Shown here: piece after piece, positions 9,527-18,586 of the stretch
How the letters are laid out: the number at the start of each line of letters is the position of its first letter
Position numbering within the stretch: the first letter of the stretch is position 1
Assembly: GCA_964522105.1 (NCBI GenBank)
Contig: CAZFVA010000010.1
Location: forward strand, 35,112 to 99,111
Reading direction: 5' to 3'
From: JAGOFO01 sp964522105
Lineage (GTDB): Bacteria; Myxococcota_A; UBA9042; DTJE01
Length of the DNA: 64,000 bases
Position numbers and translations under genes: made by a program
The notes under the pieces: model-generated
The model's database searches: none
What the model saw: the letters and a program-made list of their open reading frames with translations, nothing else
Told to the model about the DNA's origin: nothing

Positions 9527-9555
9527 TTGACATCTTTAAGTCACGGACCTACCTT
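9527..9555 (+). promoter_or_regulatory. Putative sigma-70 promoter for fmdB
   Basis: TTGACA (9527-9532), 17-base spacer, TACCTT (9550-9555). The -35 is perfect but the -10 is poor. It would start a leader of about 25 bases before the ATG at 9587. Confidence 0.4.
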
Positions 9556-9586
9556 TCGGACGGTAGAAGATGACTGGTATTTTGAA

Positions 9587-9898
9587 ATGCCTACTTACGA
9601 ATATGCGTGCGACAAATGCGGCAAACAGTTTGAAAAGGTACAGAAAATGTCTGACCAGCCAGGGGCCGTATGCCCGGAATGTGGCAGTCCGACAAGTCAC
9701 AGACTGATTTCCCAGTCATCTTTTGTGCTGAAAGGTTCGGGATGGTACGCGTCTGACTACTCGAAAAAAAGCACCGGGACGACCCCGTGCGGCGCACCTT
9801 TAAGCGACAAGCCCTGCGAGTCCGCGTGCACTGACAAAGGTAGCAGCGACACTGCCACCCCGGGATGTGGATGCAGTTCTGGAAGCTGCAATCACTGA
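9587..9898 (+). CDS. FmdB-family zinc-ribbon protein
   Basis: The start at 9587 gives MPTYEYACDKCGKQFE, the almost invariant opening of the FmdB family; 20 codons of open frame upstream are ignored. Two CxxC pairs (CDKC and CPEC) form a zinc ribbon in the first 40 residues, followed by the usual RLISQSSFVLKGSGWYASDY. The tail of this copy is rich in Cys and Gly (PGCGCSSGSCNH) and may bind metal. The family is small and widespread; it was named after a putative formamidase regulator and its molecular role is not firmly known. No strong ribosome-binding site is visible. Confidence 0.93.
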   Translation: MPTYEYACDKCGKQFEKVQKMSDQPGAVCPECGSPTSHRLISQSSFVLKGSGWYASDYSKKSTGTTPCGAPLSDKPCESACTDKGSSDTATPGCGCSSGSCNH

Positions 9899-9968
9899 TC
9901 GTTCCCGCTTTTTAATATCAAACGTTGATACAGACGTGTCAGAACCGAAACGAACGCAAGATTTCAGG

Positions 9969-9997
9969 TTGACACCTACGGGCCTTAAGATTACTAT
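9969..9997 (+). promoter_or_regulatory. Strong sigma-70-type promoter upstream of rplC
   Basis: TTGACA (9969-9974), 17-base spacer, TACTAT (9992-9997). This is the best promoter match in the window, about 85 bases before the rplC ATG, and supports separate transcription of rplC. Confidence 0.65.
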
Positions 9998-10082
9998 TTC
10001 CGCCGTTTAAGTATGGCCATTCTTTGGTGCGTGCTTTTGATTTGCTTGATTGTTTTTTGATCACGATGATTCGGAGTTGAAT

Positions 10083-10748
10083 ATGTCGATCGCAATTCTT
10101 GGCAAGAAGATCGGGATGACGCAGTTTTTCGACGGGGAAGGCAAGCGCATTCCCGTTACGCTCATCCAGGCAGGTCCCTGCCAGGTCATGAAAGTAAAGA
10201 CCGCTGAAGGGCGCGATGGCTACGATGCTGTCGTCCTTTGCATGGGTACCAGAAGGGAAATTACGCTGACGAAACCGGTTATCGGCCAGTACAAGAAGGC
10301 CGGACTGGTTGGCTGTCCCGAAATCGTAAAGGAAATCCGCGTCGATCAGGACGAGGCTCTTCTTTACCCCGAAGGCGGCACCGTTGACGTAACCCTGTTC
10401 CAGGCTGGCGAAAAAGTTGACGTTACCGGCACCTCCCGCGGTTGCGGATTCACCGGCGTCTTCAAAAGGCACGGCTTCCACGGCGCCTTCAGAACCCACG
10501 GCCGGTCGCATGAAGTGCACCGTCATGGTGGTTCGATCGGTTGTTGCCAGTTCCCCGGCCGTGTCATCAAAGGCAAGAAGATGGCGGGACATTACGGCGA
10601 CGAAATCAGAACGATCATGAACATCAAAGTGGTCGCAATATTCCCCGAACAGAATCTGATCATGGTTCAGGGCCCGGTCGCCGGCGCCCCGAACGGTGAC
10701 GTGATCATCCGCAAGGCCACCAAGGTCCGCAAGCGCAAAGCAGCCTGA
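10083..10748 (+). CDS. rplC: 50S ribosomal protein L3
   Basis: The ATG at 10083 follows GGAG and gives MSIAILGKKIGMTQFF, the standard start of bacterial L3; 221 residues is a normal length. The signature region GTSRGCGFTGVFKRHGFHG continues through HRHGGSIG and GRVIKGKKMAGHYGDE. L3 binds 23S rRNA near the peptidyl-transferase centre and is an early assembly protein. The oddity is location: L3 normally lies in the S10 operon between rpsJ and rplD, but here it stands alone with its own promoter, followed after 81 bases by dapF and folE. Whether another rplC exists elsewhere cannot be told. A long antisense frame over this gene is a shadow. Confidence 0.95.
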   Translation: MSIAILGKKIGMTQFFDGEGKRIPVTLIQAGPCQVMKVKTAEGRDGYDAVVLCMGTRREITLTKPVIGQYKKAGLVGCPEIVKEIRVDQDEALLYPEGGTVDVTLFQAGEKVDVTGTSRGCGFTGVFKRHGFHGAFRTHGRSHEVHRHGGSIGCCQFPGRVIKGKKMAGHYGDEIRTIMNIKVVAIFPEQNLIMVQGPVAGAPNGDVIIRKATKVRKRKAA

Positions 10749-10829
10749 TTTTCTGTCGGATTCCGACCGGGCCTGCCAATTCAATTCGCAAACAAGCAAT
10801 TTTGACAGCATGAACAGAGGGTAAAGATT

Positions 10830-11738
10830 TTGTCTGACCTGCCTGATATGGACATGACTGATTCTTGGTGTCATCATCCGCGGATGAAGTTTTTCAAGTA
10901 CCACGGTACCGGCAATGACTTTCTGGTGGTTGATGCTCGTCAAGGGCGTCCGGAAGGTCTTGATGCGTCCGCTGTCCAGTTAATCTGTGATCGCCATTTC
11001 GGCGTTGGCGGCGATGGCATCCTGCTTGTTGAAGCTGGCGACCTTGCCCCCTGGTTCATGAGAGTCCTTAATTCAGACGGCAGTGAAGCCGAAATGTGCG
11101 GCAACGGAATCAGATGCGTTGCCAGATTCATTTCAGACCACCTTGGCCACGCGGGCGACGAAATCCCGATTCAGACTCCGGCCGGAATCAGGATGTGCAG
11201 TCTGACCCGGGATGGCGACGGTCAAATCACTTCAGTCTCCGTAAGCATGGGTGCGCCGATTCTGGACCGGAAGCTTATCCCGATGACAGGTTCAGGGACT
11301 GCAACCGACGCTTCTGTTTGCGCAAAAGGCCGTGAATTTCAGGGACTTGGCGTCAACATGGGCAATCCCCATTTCGTTATTTTTGAATATCTTGACAGCA
11401 CGGACGGTGGGATATTTGGTGCCACTCTGACCAGTGACCCCGTTTTTCCGGCTGGCGCAAATATTGAGTTCGCAGGCAAAATATCAGACCGGCACTTCAA
11501 AATCACCGTCTTTGAAAGGGGCTGCGGCCTTACGATGGCCTGTGGCACCGGCGCATCTGCAACTGTTGTCGCGGCGGTACTGACCGGCCGGGCCCCTGCG
11601 GGCGTCCCGGTTCAAGTCGATCTGCCGGGCGGCCCGCTGTTCATAACCGTGGCAACAGACATGTCCGACGTGATTCTGAAGGGCCCTGCCGCAGAAGTTT
11701 TCCAGGGACAAATCGACCTTTCAGCCCTGACCCGCTGA
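10830..11738 (+). CDS. dapF: Diaminopimelate epimerase
   Basis: Converts LL- to meso-diaminopimelate for lysine and peptidoglycan synthesis. The family usually begins at MKFFKYHGTGNDF (ATG 10884), but that codon lacks a ribosome site, whereas TTG 10830 is preceded by GAGGG; I give the longer form, which adds an 18-residue leader, and note the ambiguity. The two catalytic cysteines are visible in EAEMCGNGIRCVARF (C90 in the long numbering) and TMACGTGASATVVA (C238). Its stop is 21 bases before the folE ATG, so both are probably co-transcribed. Confidence 0.95.
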   Translation: MSDLPDMDMTDSWCHHPRMKFFKYHGTGNDFLVVDARQGRPEGLDASAVQLICDRHFGVGGDGILLVEAGDLAPWFMRVLNSDGSEAEMCGNGIRCVARFISDHLGHAGDEIPIQTPAGIRMCSLTRDGDGQITSVSVSMGAPILDRKLIPMTGSGTATDASVCAKGREFQGLGVNMGNPHFVIFEYLDSTDGGIFGATLTSDPVFPAGANIEFAGKISDRHFKITVFERGCGLTMACGTGASATVVAAVLTGRAPAGVPVQVDLPGGPLFITVATDMSDVILKGPAAEVFQGQIDLSALTR

Positions 11739-11759
11739 TTGAAGACCGAGGTTCAACAA

Positions 11760-12320
11760 ATGAACGAGACAGATTTCAAAACAGGCCTTGGCAACTTCCT
11801 GACTGCCCTGGGTGAAGACGCATCACGGCCCGGACTGGAAAAGACGCCGCAACGTGTCTGGGAATCGATGCACTTCCTGACACGCGGTTACCGCGAAGAC
11901 CTGAACGGCATCCTGTGTGACGCCACATTTGAAGAGCCTTCAAAAGACCTCGTAATTGTCAAAGACATTGAATTCATTTCAATATGTGAACACCACATGC
12001 TGCCCTTCTTCGGTTACGCCCACGTCGGCTACATACCGGCCGGTAAACTGATCGGGCTGTCCAAGATTGCAAGGGTTGTTGACCATTTCGCGTGCCGCCT
12101 TCAGGTGCAGGAACGAATGGGTGCCGAAATTGCCGACTGCCTTATGGAAGTGCTGAACCCTGTCGCACTGTGCGTCACGGTTTCGGCCACACACATGTGC
12201 ATGGCCGCCAGGGGCGTGCGCAAACACGACTCGAAGGCGGTTTCATCTGCATGGCGCGGGCTGTGGGCAGAAGACAGGACGGCCCGGGGCGAATTTTTGA
12301 CTGGAATTACATTGCGTTGA
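11760..12320 (+). CDS. folE: GTP cyclohydrolase I
   Basis: Opens GTP to dihydroneopterin triphosphate, the first step of folate and pterin synthesis. The ATG at 11760 has GAGG upstream; an in-frame TTG at 11739 overlaps the dapF stop and is less likely. The zinc site is complete: FISICEHHMLPFFG (C76, H78, H79) and THMCMAARG (C147), so this is the classical zinc-dependent type IA enzyme. LIGLSKIARVVDHFA and RLQVQERM are further family blocks. Length of 186 residues is typical. Confidence 0.96.
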   Translation: MNETDFKTGLGNFLTALGEDASRPGLEKTPQRVWESMHFLTRGYREDLNGILCDATFEEPSKDLVIVKDIEFISICEHHMLPFFGYAHVGYIPAGKLIGLSKIARVVDHFACRLQVQERMGAEIADCLMEVLNPVALCVTVSATHMCMAARGVRKHDSKAVSSAWRGLWAEDRTARGEFLTGITLR

Positions 12321-12346
12321 CACGGATTCACAGGATCTTGCGGAAT

Positions 12347-13387
12347 ATGACAATGAATAATGAAGTAAAAGCGAACGTTCTGAAGAGTGAAGATTCTGTG
12401 CGCGCCCTTGATCTGATCAGGAACGCCGCTACCGTCTTGCTGACGACCCATGAAGGACCTGACGGCGATGGCATCGGATCGGCAATCGCCCTTGCAAAGG
12501 CCCTGCGCAAGCTGGGCAAGAAGGTCTGGATCGTCAACCCGAACGATTGCGCCCGGGCATTCAAGTTTTTGGACAGCTCGAGCGACGTTCGTATATTGAA
12601 TGAACTGCTTGACCGCGAACATCCGCACCTGTTTGATGAAGTCGATCTGGGCATTCTTATCGACACTGCGGAATTTGAAAGGGCCGGAACACCTGGAAGA
12701 CGGCTGCAACTGCGAAAAGGCCCGGTCACAACGATTGACCACCATCTTGCCAATGAAAGAAGTATCACGGGAATCGTGGGCCCGGACTTTTCATCAACCG
12801 GCGAACTGATGGTCAAGGTAATTCAGGCCCTGGGCATTGAAATCACAAAAGAAATGGCCGTTCCACTTTACGGCGCAATCCTGTCGGACACTCAGCAGTT
12901 TCGATTCAGCAGGCAGGATCCCGAAGTCTTTGCTGCTGCCGCCCTGCTCGTCGCCGCCGGTGCAGACCCGGAATACATGGCAGCAAAAATGTACGGCACG
13001 GTCACTCGCGACAAGATGACGCTTATGGCCAGAATGATGGATACCGCGTCGTTCGAGTGCGGGGGACGCCTTGTCTGGAACACCGTTACCGCAGAAACAA
13101 CGACCGATCTCAGTGTCGATCGCGACGACATCAGGTCAATGGTCAACCTGATCGGCGACATCGAAGGCGTTGAAATATCAGTGCTTTTCAAGTCATTCAG
13201 GAAAGACAACATCAAAGTCTCGATGCGTTCACGCGGCGACAAGACCGTGTCGGATGTGGCAGAAGCGCTCGGGGGCGGTGGACACAGCCACGCAGCCGGG
13301 GCTGACCTTGATGGTTCTTTTGAAGAAATTAAAGAAAAGACACTGACAATGTTGCGGGCCAAATTCCAGAAGCCGCTAAAGAAGTGA
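12347..13387 (+). CDS. DHH/DHHA1 phosphoesterase, NrnA-like (nanoRNase / pAp phosphatase)
   Basis: The ATG at 12347 (with ATG 12353 next) is chosen because the NrnA fold begins right after; the open frame upstream lies inside folE. Motifs in order: THEGPDGDGIGSA (H35, D39, D41), ILIDTAEFE (D106), TIDHHLANE (DHH, 131-133), GAILSDTQQFRF, and a C-terminal DHHA1 block GGGGHSHAAGADL. These are manganese-binding residues of the NrnA/RecJ superfamily, which degrades short oligonucleotides and can remove 3' phosphate from pAp. It follows folE by 26 bases. The 3' end overlaps the convergent glgA by 12 bases. Confidence 0.9.
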   Translation: MTMNNEVKANVLKSEDSVRALDLIRNAATVLLTTHEGPDGDGIGSAIALAKALRKLGKKVWIVNPNDCARAFKFLDSSSDVRILNELLDREHPHLFDEVDLGILIDTAEFERAGTPGRRLQLRKGPVTTIDHHLANERSITGIVGPDFSSTGELMVKVIQALGIEITKEMAVPLYGAILSDTQQFRFSRQDPEVFAAAALLVAAGADPEYMAAKMYGTVTRDKMTLMARMMDTASFECGGRLVWNTVTAETTTDLSVDRDDIRSMVNLIGDIEGVEISVLFKSFRKDNIKVSMRSRGDKTVSDVAEALGGGGHSHAAGADLDGSFEEIKEKTLTMLRAKFQKPLKK

Positions 13388-14803
13388 CTTGTAAAGCTCG
13401 GCGTACTTCCTGGCCGACACGCTCCACGAAAAATCCTGAGCCATTCCCCTGGCCCTGACCGAATCCAGACGAGCCTTATCACCATAAAGAGCGCATGCCC
13501 TGCGGACGGCCTCGGAAAACTCGGCCCCGTCAAACCTTTTAAATTTGATACCGGTGCCGTGCTCAATATCGGCGTCAACGTCAATGACTGTGTTTTCAAG
13601 GCCGCCGACCGCATGCACAACTGGAATCGTGCCGTACTTCAATGAATACAACTGGTTAAGACCACACGGTTCGTACCGCGAAGGCATCAGGAAAAAGTCA
13701 GACCCGGCCTCGATCAGGTGGGCCAGTTCTTCGCTGTATGCCAGTTTCACTGAAACGCTGCCCCTGAATCCGGCAGCAGAAGAAGTCAGCATGTCTTCAA
13801 CAGCCCGCTCGCCTGTTCCCAGAACGACCAGCATGCCGCCAAGCGAAACGATTCTGGGAATTATCTCGGCCAACAGGTCGTACCCTTTCTGATAAGCCAG
13901 TCGGCCTATTACACCGAAAAGCGGACCACCGCTGTCTGTCAGGTCAAAACTGGAAAGCAGCGCAGCCCGGTTCAACGTCTTTCCCGACATATCATCCGCG
14001 CTGTAGCAGGCAGGAAGCAGAACGTCGCAGTCAGGGGACCATCTTGAATAATCAACGCCATTCAGAATGCCCGAAAACCTGGAACCGAGGCTTCGCAGCA
14101 CGCCGTCCATGCCGTACCCGAATTCCGGCCGAAGGACTTCTTCGGCATATCTGGGACTTACAGTTGTCGCGCGGTCGGCAAAGACCAGACCAGCCTTCAG
14201 AAAGCTGACCTGCCCCCAGTATTCGACACCCTCGGGGTTATAAACTTCCCACGGAATGCCGGTTTCCTGCATGACAAAACCAGGGAAAGCACCCTGATAG
14301 CCCATATTGTGGACGGTCATGACTGTCTTATAGTGATTGAAGTGCCGAACCTTGTTAAACAGCGGGACAAGACCTGTCTGCCAGTCATGGCAATGAATCA
14401 CATCAGGCTCCAGACCCATCACACTTATCAATTCAAAGGCTGCAGAACTGAAAAAACCGTATCGCAGATGATTGTCGTCATACGCGCCGTCGCGGGTGCC
14501 ATATATTTCGGGGCGCCCGAAAAACCCATGATTTTCAAGCAGATACACCGACACACCTTCGGGGGTCAACGCCTTGAACACCCCGAAACGTTCCAGACGA
14601 CCGCCAAGGGTCACCTCGATAACGCGCCCGGTGAACGCGATGTCATGCGCGACGCGATCGACCGTGCTGTAAAGCGGCGTAACTATGCTTACCTGATGAC
14701 CGAGTGCCGCCAGCGCTTCAGGAAGGGAAAATGAAACGTCGGCCAGGCCACCAGTTTTTGAATACGGAACGGCTTCCGAGGTAACGTGCAGGATTTTCAG
14801 CAT
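13376..14803 (-). CDS. glgA: Glycogen (starch) synthase, GT5
   Basis: Transfers glucose from ADP-glucose to growing alpha-1,4-glucan. The N terminus has the family signature SKTGGLADV with Lys16 for ADP-glucose binding. Later blocks include HCHDWQTGLVPL, TVHNMGYQG, NGVDYSRWSPD, GVIGRLAYQKGYDLL and the catalytic C-terminal SRYEPCGLNQLYSLKYGT. Length of 475 residues is normal. No other glycogen genes are in view. The 3' end overlaps the convergent NrnA-like gene by 12 bases. Confidence 0.96.
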   Translation of the reverse strand: MLKILHVTSEAVPYSKTGGLADVSFSLPEALAALGHQVSIVTPLYSTVDRVAHDIAFTGRVIEVTLGGRLERFGVFKALTPEGVSVYLLENHGFFGRPEIYGTRDGAYDDNHLRYGFFSSAAFELISVMGLEPDVIHCHDWQTGLVPLFNKVRHFNHYKTVMTVHNMGYQGAFPGFVMQETGIPWEVYNPEGVEYWGQVSFLKAGLVFADRATTVSPRYAEEVLRPEFGYGMDGVLRSLGSRFSGILNGVDYSRWSPDCDVLLPACYSADDMSGKTLNRAALLSSFDLTDSGGPLFGVIGRLAYQKGYDLLAEIIPRIVSLGGMLVVLGTGERAVEDMLTSSAAGFRGSVSVKLAYSEELAHLIEAGSDFFLMPSRYEPCGLNQLYSLKYGTIPVVHAVGGLENTVIDVDADIEHGTGIKFKRFDGAEFSEAVRRACALYGDKARLDSVRARGMAQDFSWSVSARKYAELYKSLL

Positions 14804-14835
14804 TTCGCTAATCCACTAAGCCCAATCATAGTCAC

Positions 14836-14865
14836 ATACTAACAGGGATCGTTTTTGATTTTCAA
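14836..14865 (-). promoter_or_regulatory. Putative promoter for glgA
   Basis: Read on the minus strand: TTGAAA, 18-base spacer, TAGTAT, about 30 bases upstream of the glgA start. TATGAT just downstream is an alternative -10. Confidence 0.45.
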
Positions 14866-14906
14866 CGCATGAAAACCATACCACAGGTTCGTTTCTCCAT
14901 GTTTAT

Positions 14907-14935
14907 TTATCAATTTCTTAACAATATCTTATAAT
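14907..14935 (+). promoter_or_regulatory. Putative promoter for the PilZ gene
   Basis: TTATCA (14907-14912), 17-base spacer, perfect TATAAT (14930-14935), within an AT-rich stretch. A transcript would begin near 14942, about 50 bases before the ATG. Confidence 0.6.
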
Positions 14936-14991
14936 CACCCGTCACTACACGACAGCAAAGCCGAACTTTGGTCCTGTCGGGGGAACTTGAT

Positions 14992-15675
14992 ATGCCAAGA
15001 GAAAAAGTCAGATCTGACAGCGTGCGCCTGACTGTACCTGTGCCGATTGAATATAGTCGGGTCGGGCGCAACAGCAGGGGCGTGGCTGTTGATTTGTCAC
15101 CGCACGGGCTGCGCCTGCGAACCGATTTCGAGCTGCGAGTCGGGCAGGTACTTGAAATTACAATGAATCCGGACAACCACGAGCCAGTCATGGTGCTTGG
15201 CGAAGTGCGGTGGGTCCGCGAAGTCGACCCTCTGTGCCAGCCAAGATTCCCGGTCGAGGCCGGTCTGCTGCTTATAGATGTTGGCGAAGAGTACAACCTG
15301 CTTTACAACGAGGAACGCTCGGCCTTCATAAATTCCCGCGAAGATACCAGATTTGAAGAACTGATCCGCTGCGAAGTCGCCGGACCGGGAACCTGGGAAG
15401 CTTCATTCGCACTTAACGTCAGTCGTCGCGGAATCTTCGTCAAGTCTGACGTAGATCTTGGAAACGGCGACCAGGTTCAGATGCGCCTTTTCCTTCCTGA
15501 CCATGACGAACCGGTGGTGTTTTCCGCTGAAGTTGTTCACAAAATCGGCAGCGATGACGCGGAAGGGATCGGCTCGGAAACTGGACTCGGCCTGCGGATT
15601 ACCAGGATCAATCCATCATCCCGCAAGATGCTCGACGACTTCATTGATACGCTTGAAACTGCCAGATCGTTCTAA
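14992..15675 (+). CDS. Tandem PilZ-domain protein
   Basis: The ATG at 14992 follows GGGGGAA by the right spacing; an upstream TTG adds eight residues and is less likely. The 227-residue protein contains two PilZ-like domains: the first has VAVDLSPHGLRLRT, the second SFALNVSRRGIFVKS, matching the (D/N)xSxxG core of cyclic-di-GMP-binding PilZ domains. The Arg-rich motif that should precede it is only partly visible (REKVRSDSVR in the first). There is no signal or membrane segment, so it is likely a cytoplasmic c-di-GMP effector; actual nucleotide binding is uncertain. It is convergent with valS. Confidence 0.8.
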   Translation: MPREKVRSDSVRLTVPVPIEYSRVGRNSRGVAVDLSPHGLRLRTDFELRVGQVLEITMNPDNHEPVMVLGEVRWVREVDPLCQPRFPVEAGLLLIDVGEEYNLLYNEERSAFINSREDTRFEELIRCEVAGPGTWEASFALNVSRRGIFVKSDVDLGNGDQVQMRLFLPDHDEPVVFSAEVVHKIGSDDAEGIGSETGLGLRITRINPSSRKMLDDFIDTLETARSF

Positions 15676-15676
15676 A

Positions 15677-15690
15677 GGCCGGATTCGGCC
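15677..15690. terminator. Short hairpin between convergent genes
   Basis: GGCCG-GATT-CGGCC lies right after the PilZ stop and 29 bases beyond the valS stop. It could act in both directions but lacks a T tract, so this is a weak call. Confidence 0.35.
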
Positions 15691-15718
15691 ATGATTCGAA
15701 TCAACCTTGAAGTCGGAA

Positions 15719-18403
15719 TCAACTGTTCAGTGCCTTCAACGCATCGGAAAGTCTGCCGATTACTTCGCGCGCAGCTTCGGCCTTTTCACGGACTTCGTCC
15801 ACAACATCGGGTGAAGCATTGGCCACAAACGCCTGATTATTCAGCTTGGCATCAAACTTCACCAGATCACCGGAAGTCCTTCCAAGTTCCTTTTCAAGAC
15901 GCAGAATTTCGGCAGCGATACGGTCCTGACCGATAATGACGAAGCAGTCTGCAACATTTCCGACAACGACAGCCGAACCGGCAGGACGTACCGCCGCCAT
16001 ATCGACGGTCAGTTCGGACACGCGGGCCAGACGCGAGACTTCGTCCGTCATTGACGTCACAAACCCGGCAATCTCGGGGGAATGCGGCTTGATAACGACT
16101 GCAAGGGCTTCCTTCGGGGGGACCATCGCCTGAGTTCTGACACCACGGATTGCCGAAATGACTTCAAGCACCGCATCGACAGCAGCGGCATCAAGATCAA
16201 AGACGGGCATCCCTGCACCTGTCGGGAACGCTGAAATCATAATACTTTCTTCGGTCTTGCCGATGAACGGACGCAGCTTCTGCCAGATCTCCTCGGTCAC
16301 ATACGGCATGAATGGATGCATCGCGCGCAGGACGGTATCCAGGACGTGAACCAGAACTGTCTGAACTGCCTTGCGGCGCGGCCCTTCTTCCGCCAGGGCG
16401 CCCTTCGACAACTCGAGGTACCAGTTACAGAACTCCTGCCACGTGAAGTGATAAAGGACTGCCGCAGCTTCATTGAACTTGTATTCCTGCAGGGCGGCTT
16501 CACACTCGCCACAGGCGCGGGCCAGTCTGGTCAGAATCCATCGATCAGCGCGGCTCAGTTCAAGGTCCTGCGATACTGCCGCCGTTACATTTTCGGGGGC
16601 CGTAAAGTCATCAAGATTCATGAAAACGAAGCGCGACGCATTCCACAGCTTGTTCACAAACTCACGGTAGCCTTTCAAACGGTCTACCGACAGCTTGATG
16701 TCGCGACCCTGAGCCGTCATCGTTGCAAGGGTGAAGCGCAGCGCATCGGACCCGACTTCTTCAACAACTTCAAGCGGATCAATGACATTGCCCTTTGTCT
16801 TGGACATCTTCAGGCCGTTTTCGTCGCGGACCATCGCGTGCAGATAAACTGTCTTAAACGGGACGTCGTCCATGAAATGAATGCCCATCATCATCATTCT
16901 GGCGACCCAGAAGAAGATGATGTCGAAGCCGGTTTCCATGACGGTCGTCGGGTAGAACGTCTTCAGCGCCTTCGTCTGTTCGGGCCAGCCGAGCGTCGAG
17001 AACGGCCACAAACCTGACGAAAACCATGTATCCAGGACGTCTTCATCCTGAACGAGATGTTTACAACCACATTTCGGGCAAACGGTCGCGGTGCCGGGAT
17101 CTTCAACCCCGACGTACATGCCGTCACAGCCGGGCGCCTGGCAATACCAGACAGGAATCTGATGTCCCCACCACAACTGACGGCTGATGCACCAGTCACG
17201 AATGTTTTCCATCCAGTTCATGTACGTCTTTTCCCATGAACCGGGGACAAACTTAGTCTTTCCGCTGACAACGGCTTCAATGGCCGGTCTGGCAAGCGGT
17301 TCCGTATGCACAAACCACTGCATTGAAACCATCGGTTCAACGACAACGCCGCTGCGCTGGCAGTGCCCTACCCTGTGAACGTAATCTTCAACCTTGACCA
17401 GATAACCCTGCTCGCGCAGGTCTTCTTCCACCAACTTTCTGGCGTCAAATCTGTCCATTCCCCGGTACTTTTCCGGGACGTTATCATTCAGCCGGCCCTG
17501 CCTGTCCAGAATTGCAATAATTTCCAGACCATTACGGCGACCTGTTTCAAAATCGGCAAAATCATGGGCCGGGGTTATCTTCAGCGCGCCGGTGCCGAAC
17601 TCCATTTCGACCGCTTCGGCATCCGCGATAATCGGAATCCGTTTGGTGGTCAGCGGCAGGTCCACAGTACGACCGACCAGGTGCTTATAGCGCGGGTCAT
17701 CAGGATGGACCGCGACCGCCGAATCCCCGAACATCGTTTCGGGACGGGTAGTTGCGACGACCAGCTTCTCGTCAGTTCCCGTGACCGGATAAGAAATGTG
17801 CCACATATGGGACTTCAGTTCTTTTTCTTCAACCTCAAGGTCCGACAGCACAGTCTGAATCCCGGGCGACCAGTTGACCATGCGCTGGGCGCGGTAAATC
17901 AGGCCTTCTTCATACAGCTTTGTAAAAACGGTCCTGACGGCCAGCGACAGGCCTTCGTCAAGCGTAAACCGTTCGCGATCCCAGTCCACCGAAACGCCAA
18001 GCGCCTTCATCTGTTCAGTGATCCGGCCGTGATGACGGTCCTTAACTTTCCACACCAGCTCCAGGAACTTTTCACGGCCCAGGTCAAACCTAGAAAGCCC
18101 TTCCGTGGCCTTCAGTTCCCTTTCAACGACCATCTGCGTCGCGATACCGGCGTGGTCGGTCCCGGGAAGCCACAGCGCATTGAAGCCGCTCATACGCTTC
18201 CAGCGGATCAAAATATCCTGAATCGTCAGCGTCAGGGCGTGCCCCATGTGAAGCTGACCAGTGACGTTCGGCGGCGGTATGACTATGCAATACGCAGGCT
18301 TATCACTTTCGTCCTGTGCCTTGAAATACCCGGCGCTGTTCCAGATTTCATACCAGCGACCTTCGATTTCCTTGTGCTCATATCCTTTAGCCAACGGCTC
18401 CAT
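15719..18403 (-). CDS. valS: Valyl-tRNA synthetase
   Basis: Charges tRNA-Val. The 894-residue protein has the class I signatures HMGH (in VTGQLHMGHALTL) and KMSKTKGN, the editing-domain region with TTRPETMFGD, and the C-terminal coiled arm (RLEKELGRTSGDL) typical of ValS. The start has an upstream GGAGG. A promoter with a perfect TATAAT precedes it. No T-box leader is visible. Confidence 0.98.
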   Translation of the reverse strand: MEPLAKGYEHKEIEGRWYEIWNSAGYFKAQDESDKPAYCIVIPPPNVTGQLHMGHALTLTIQDILIRWKRMSGFNALWLPGTDHAGIATQMVVERELKATEGLSRFDLGREKFLELVWKVKDRHHGRITEQMKALGVSVDWDRERFTLDEGLSLAVRTVFTKLYEEGLIYRAQRMVNWSPGIQTVLSDLEVEEKELKSHMWHISYPVTGTDEKLVVATTRPETMFGDSAVAVHPDDPRYKHLVGRTVDLPLTTKRIPIIADAEAVEMEFGTGALKITPAHDFADFETGRRNGLEIIAILDRQGRLNDNVPEKYRGMDRFDARKLVEEDLREQGYLVKVEDYVHRVGHCQRSGVVVEPMVSMQWFVHTEPLARPAIEAVVSGKTKFVPGSWEKTYMNWMENIRDWCISRQLWWGHQIPVWYCQAPGCDGMYVGVEDPGTATVCPKCGCKHLVQDEDVLDTWFSSGLWPFSTLGWPEQTKALKTFYPTTVMETGFDIIFFWVARMMMMGIHFMDDVPFKTVYLHAMVRDENGLKMSKTKGNVIDPLEVVEEVGSDALRFTLATMTAQGRDIKLSVDRLKGYREFVNKLWNASRFVFMNLDDFTAPENVTAAVSQDLELSRADRWILTRLARACGECEAALQEYKFNEAAAVLYHFTWQEFCNWYLELSKGALAEEGPRRKAVQTVLVHVLDTVLRAMHPFMPYVTEEIWQKLRPFIGKTEESIMISAFPTGAGMPVFDLDAAAVDAVLEVISAIRGVRTQAMVPPKEALAVVIKPHSPEIAGFVTSMTDEVSRLARVSELTVDMAAVRPAGSAVVVGNVADCFVIIGQDRIAAEILRLEKELGRTSGDLVKFDAKLNNQAFVANASPDVVDEVREKAEAAREVIGRLSDALKALNS

Positions 18404-18434
18404 CTCGCCTCCGGGGGTAGTTTTCAGGCGCGGA

Positions 18435-18464
18435 ATTATACCCGCATTTGATGAATACCGGCAA
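18435..18464 (-). promoter_or_regulatory. Promoter for valS
   Basis: On the minus strand TTGCCG, 18-base spacer, perfect TATAAT, ending about 32 bases upstream of the valS ATG. Confidence 0.55.
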
Positions 18465-18586
18465 TCATGATGCTGACATCTGCTCCATCAATCTTTTGAT
18501 GAAAATTTTGTGTGCTTAAAACCAAAAAATGCTGGGGAATTTTCAACTGCTATAAGGTAATCTAATGGCCTTGTTTTGGGAGTCTT

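Noticed and set aside
10755..10767. GTCGG-ATT-CCGAC hairpin after rplC as a terminator
   Set aside because: Only five base pairs, three-base loop and no T tract; too weak to list.
9939..10943. Minus-strand open frame of 334 codons across rplC
   Set aside because: Antisense to a certain L3 gene and spanning its promoter; no recognisable motifs.
17363..18451. Plus-strand open frame of 362 codons opposite valS
   Set aside because: Shadow of valS; codon bias effect only.
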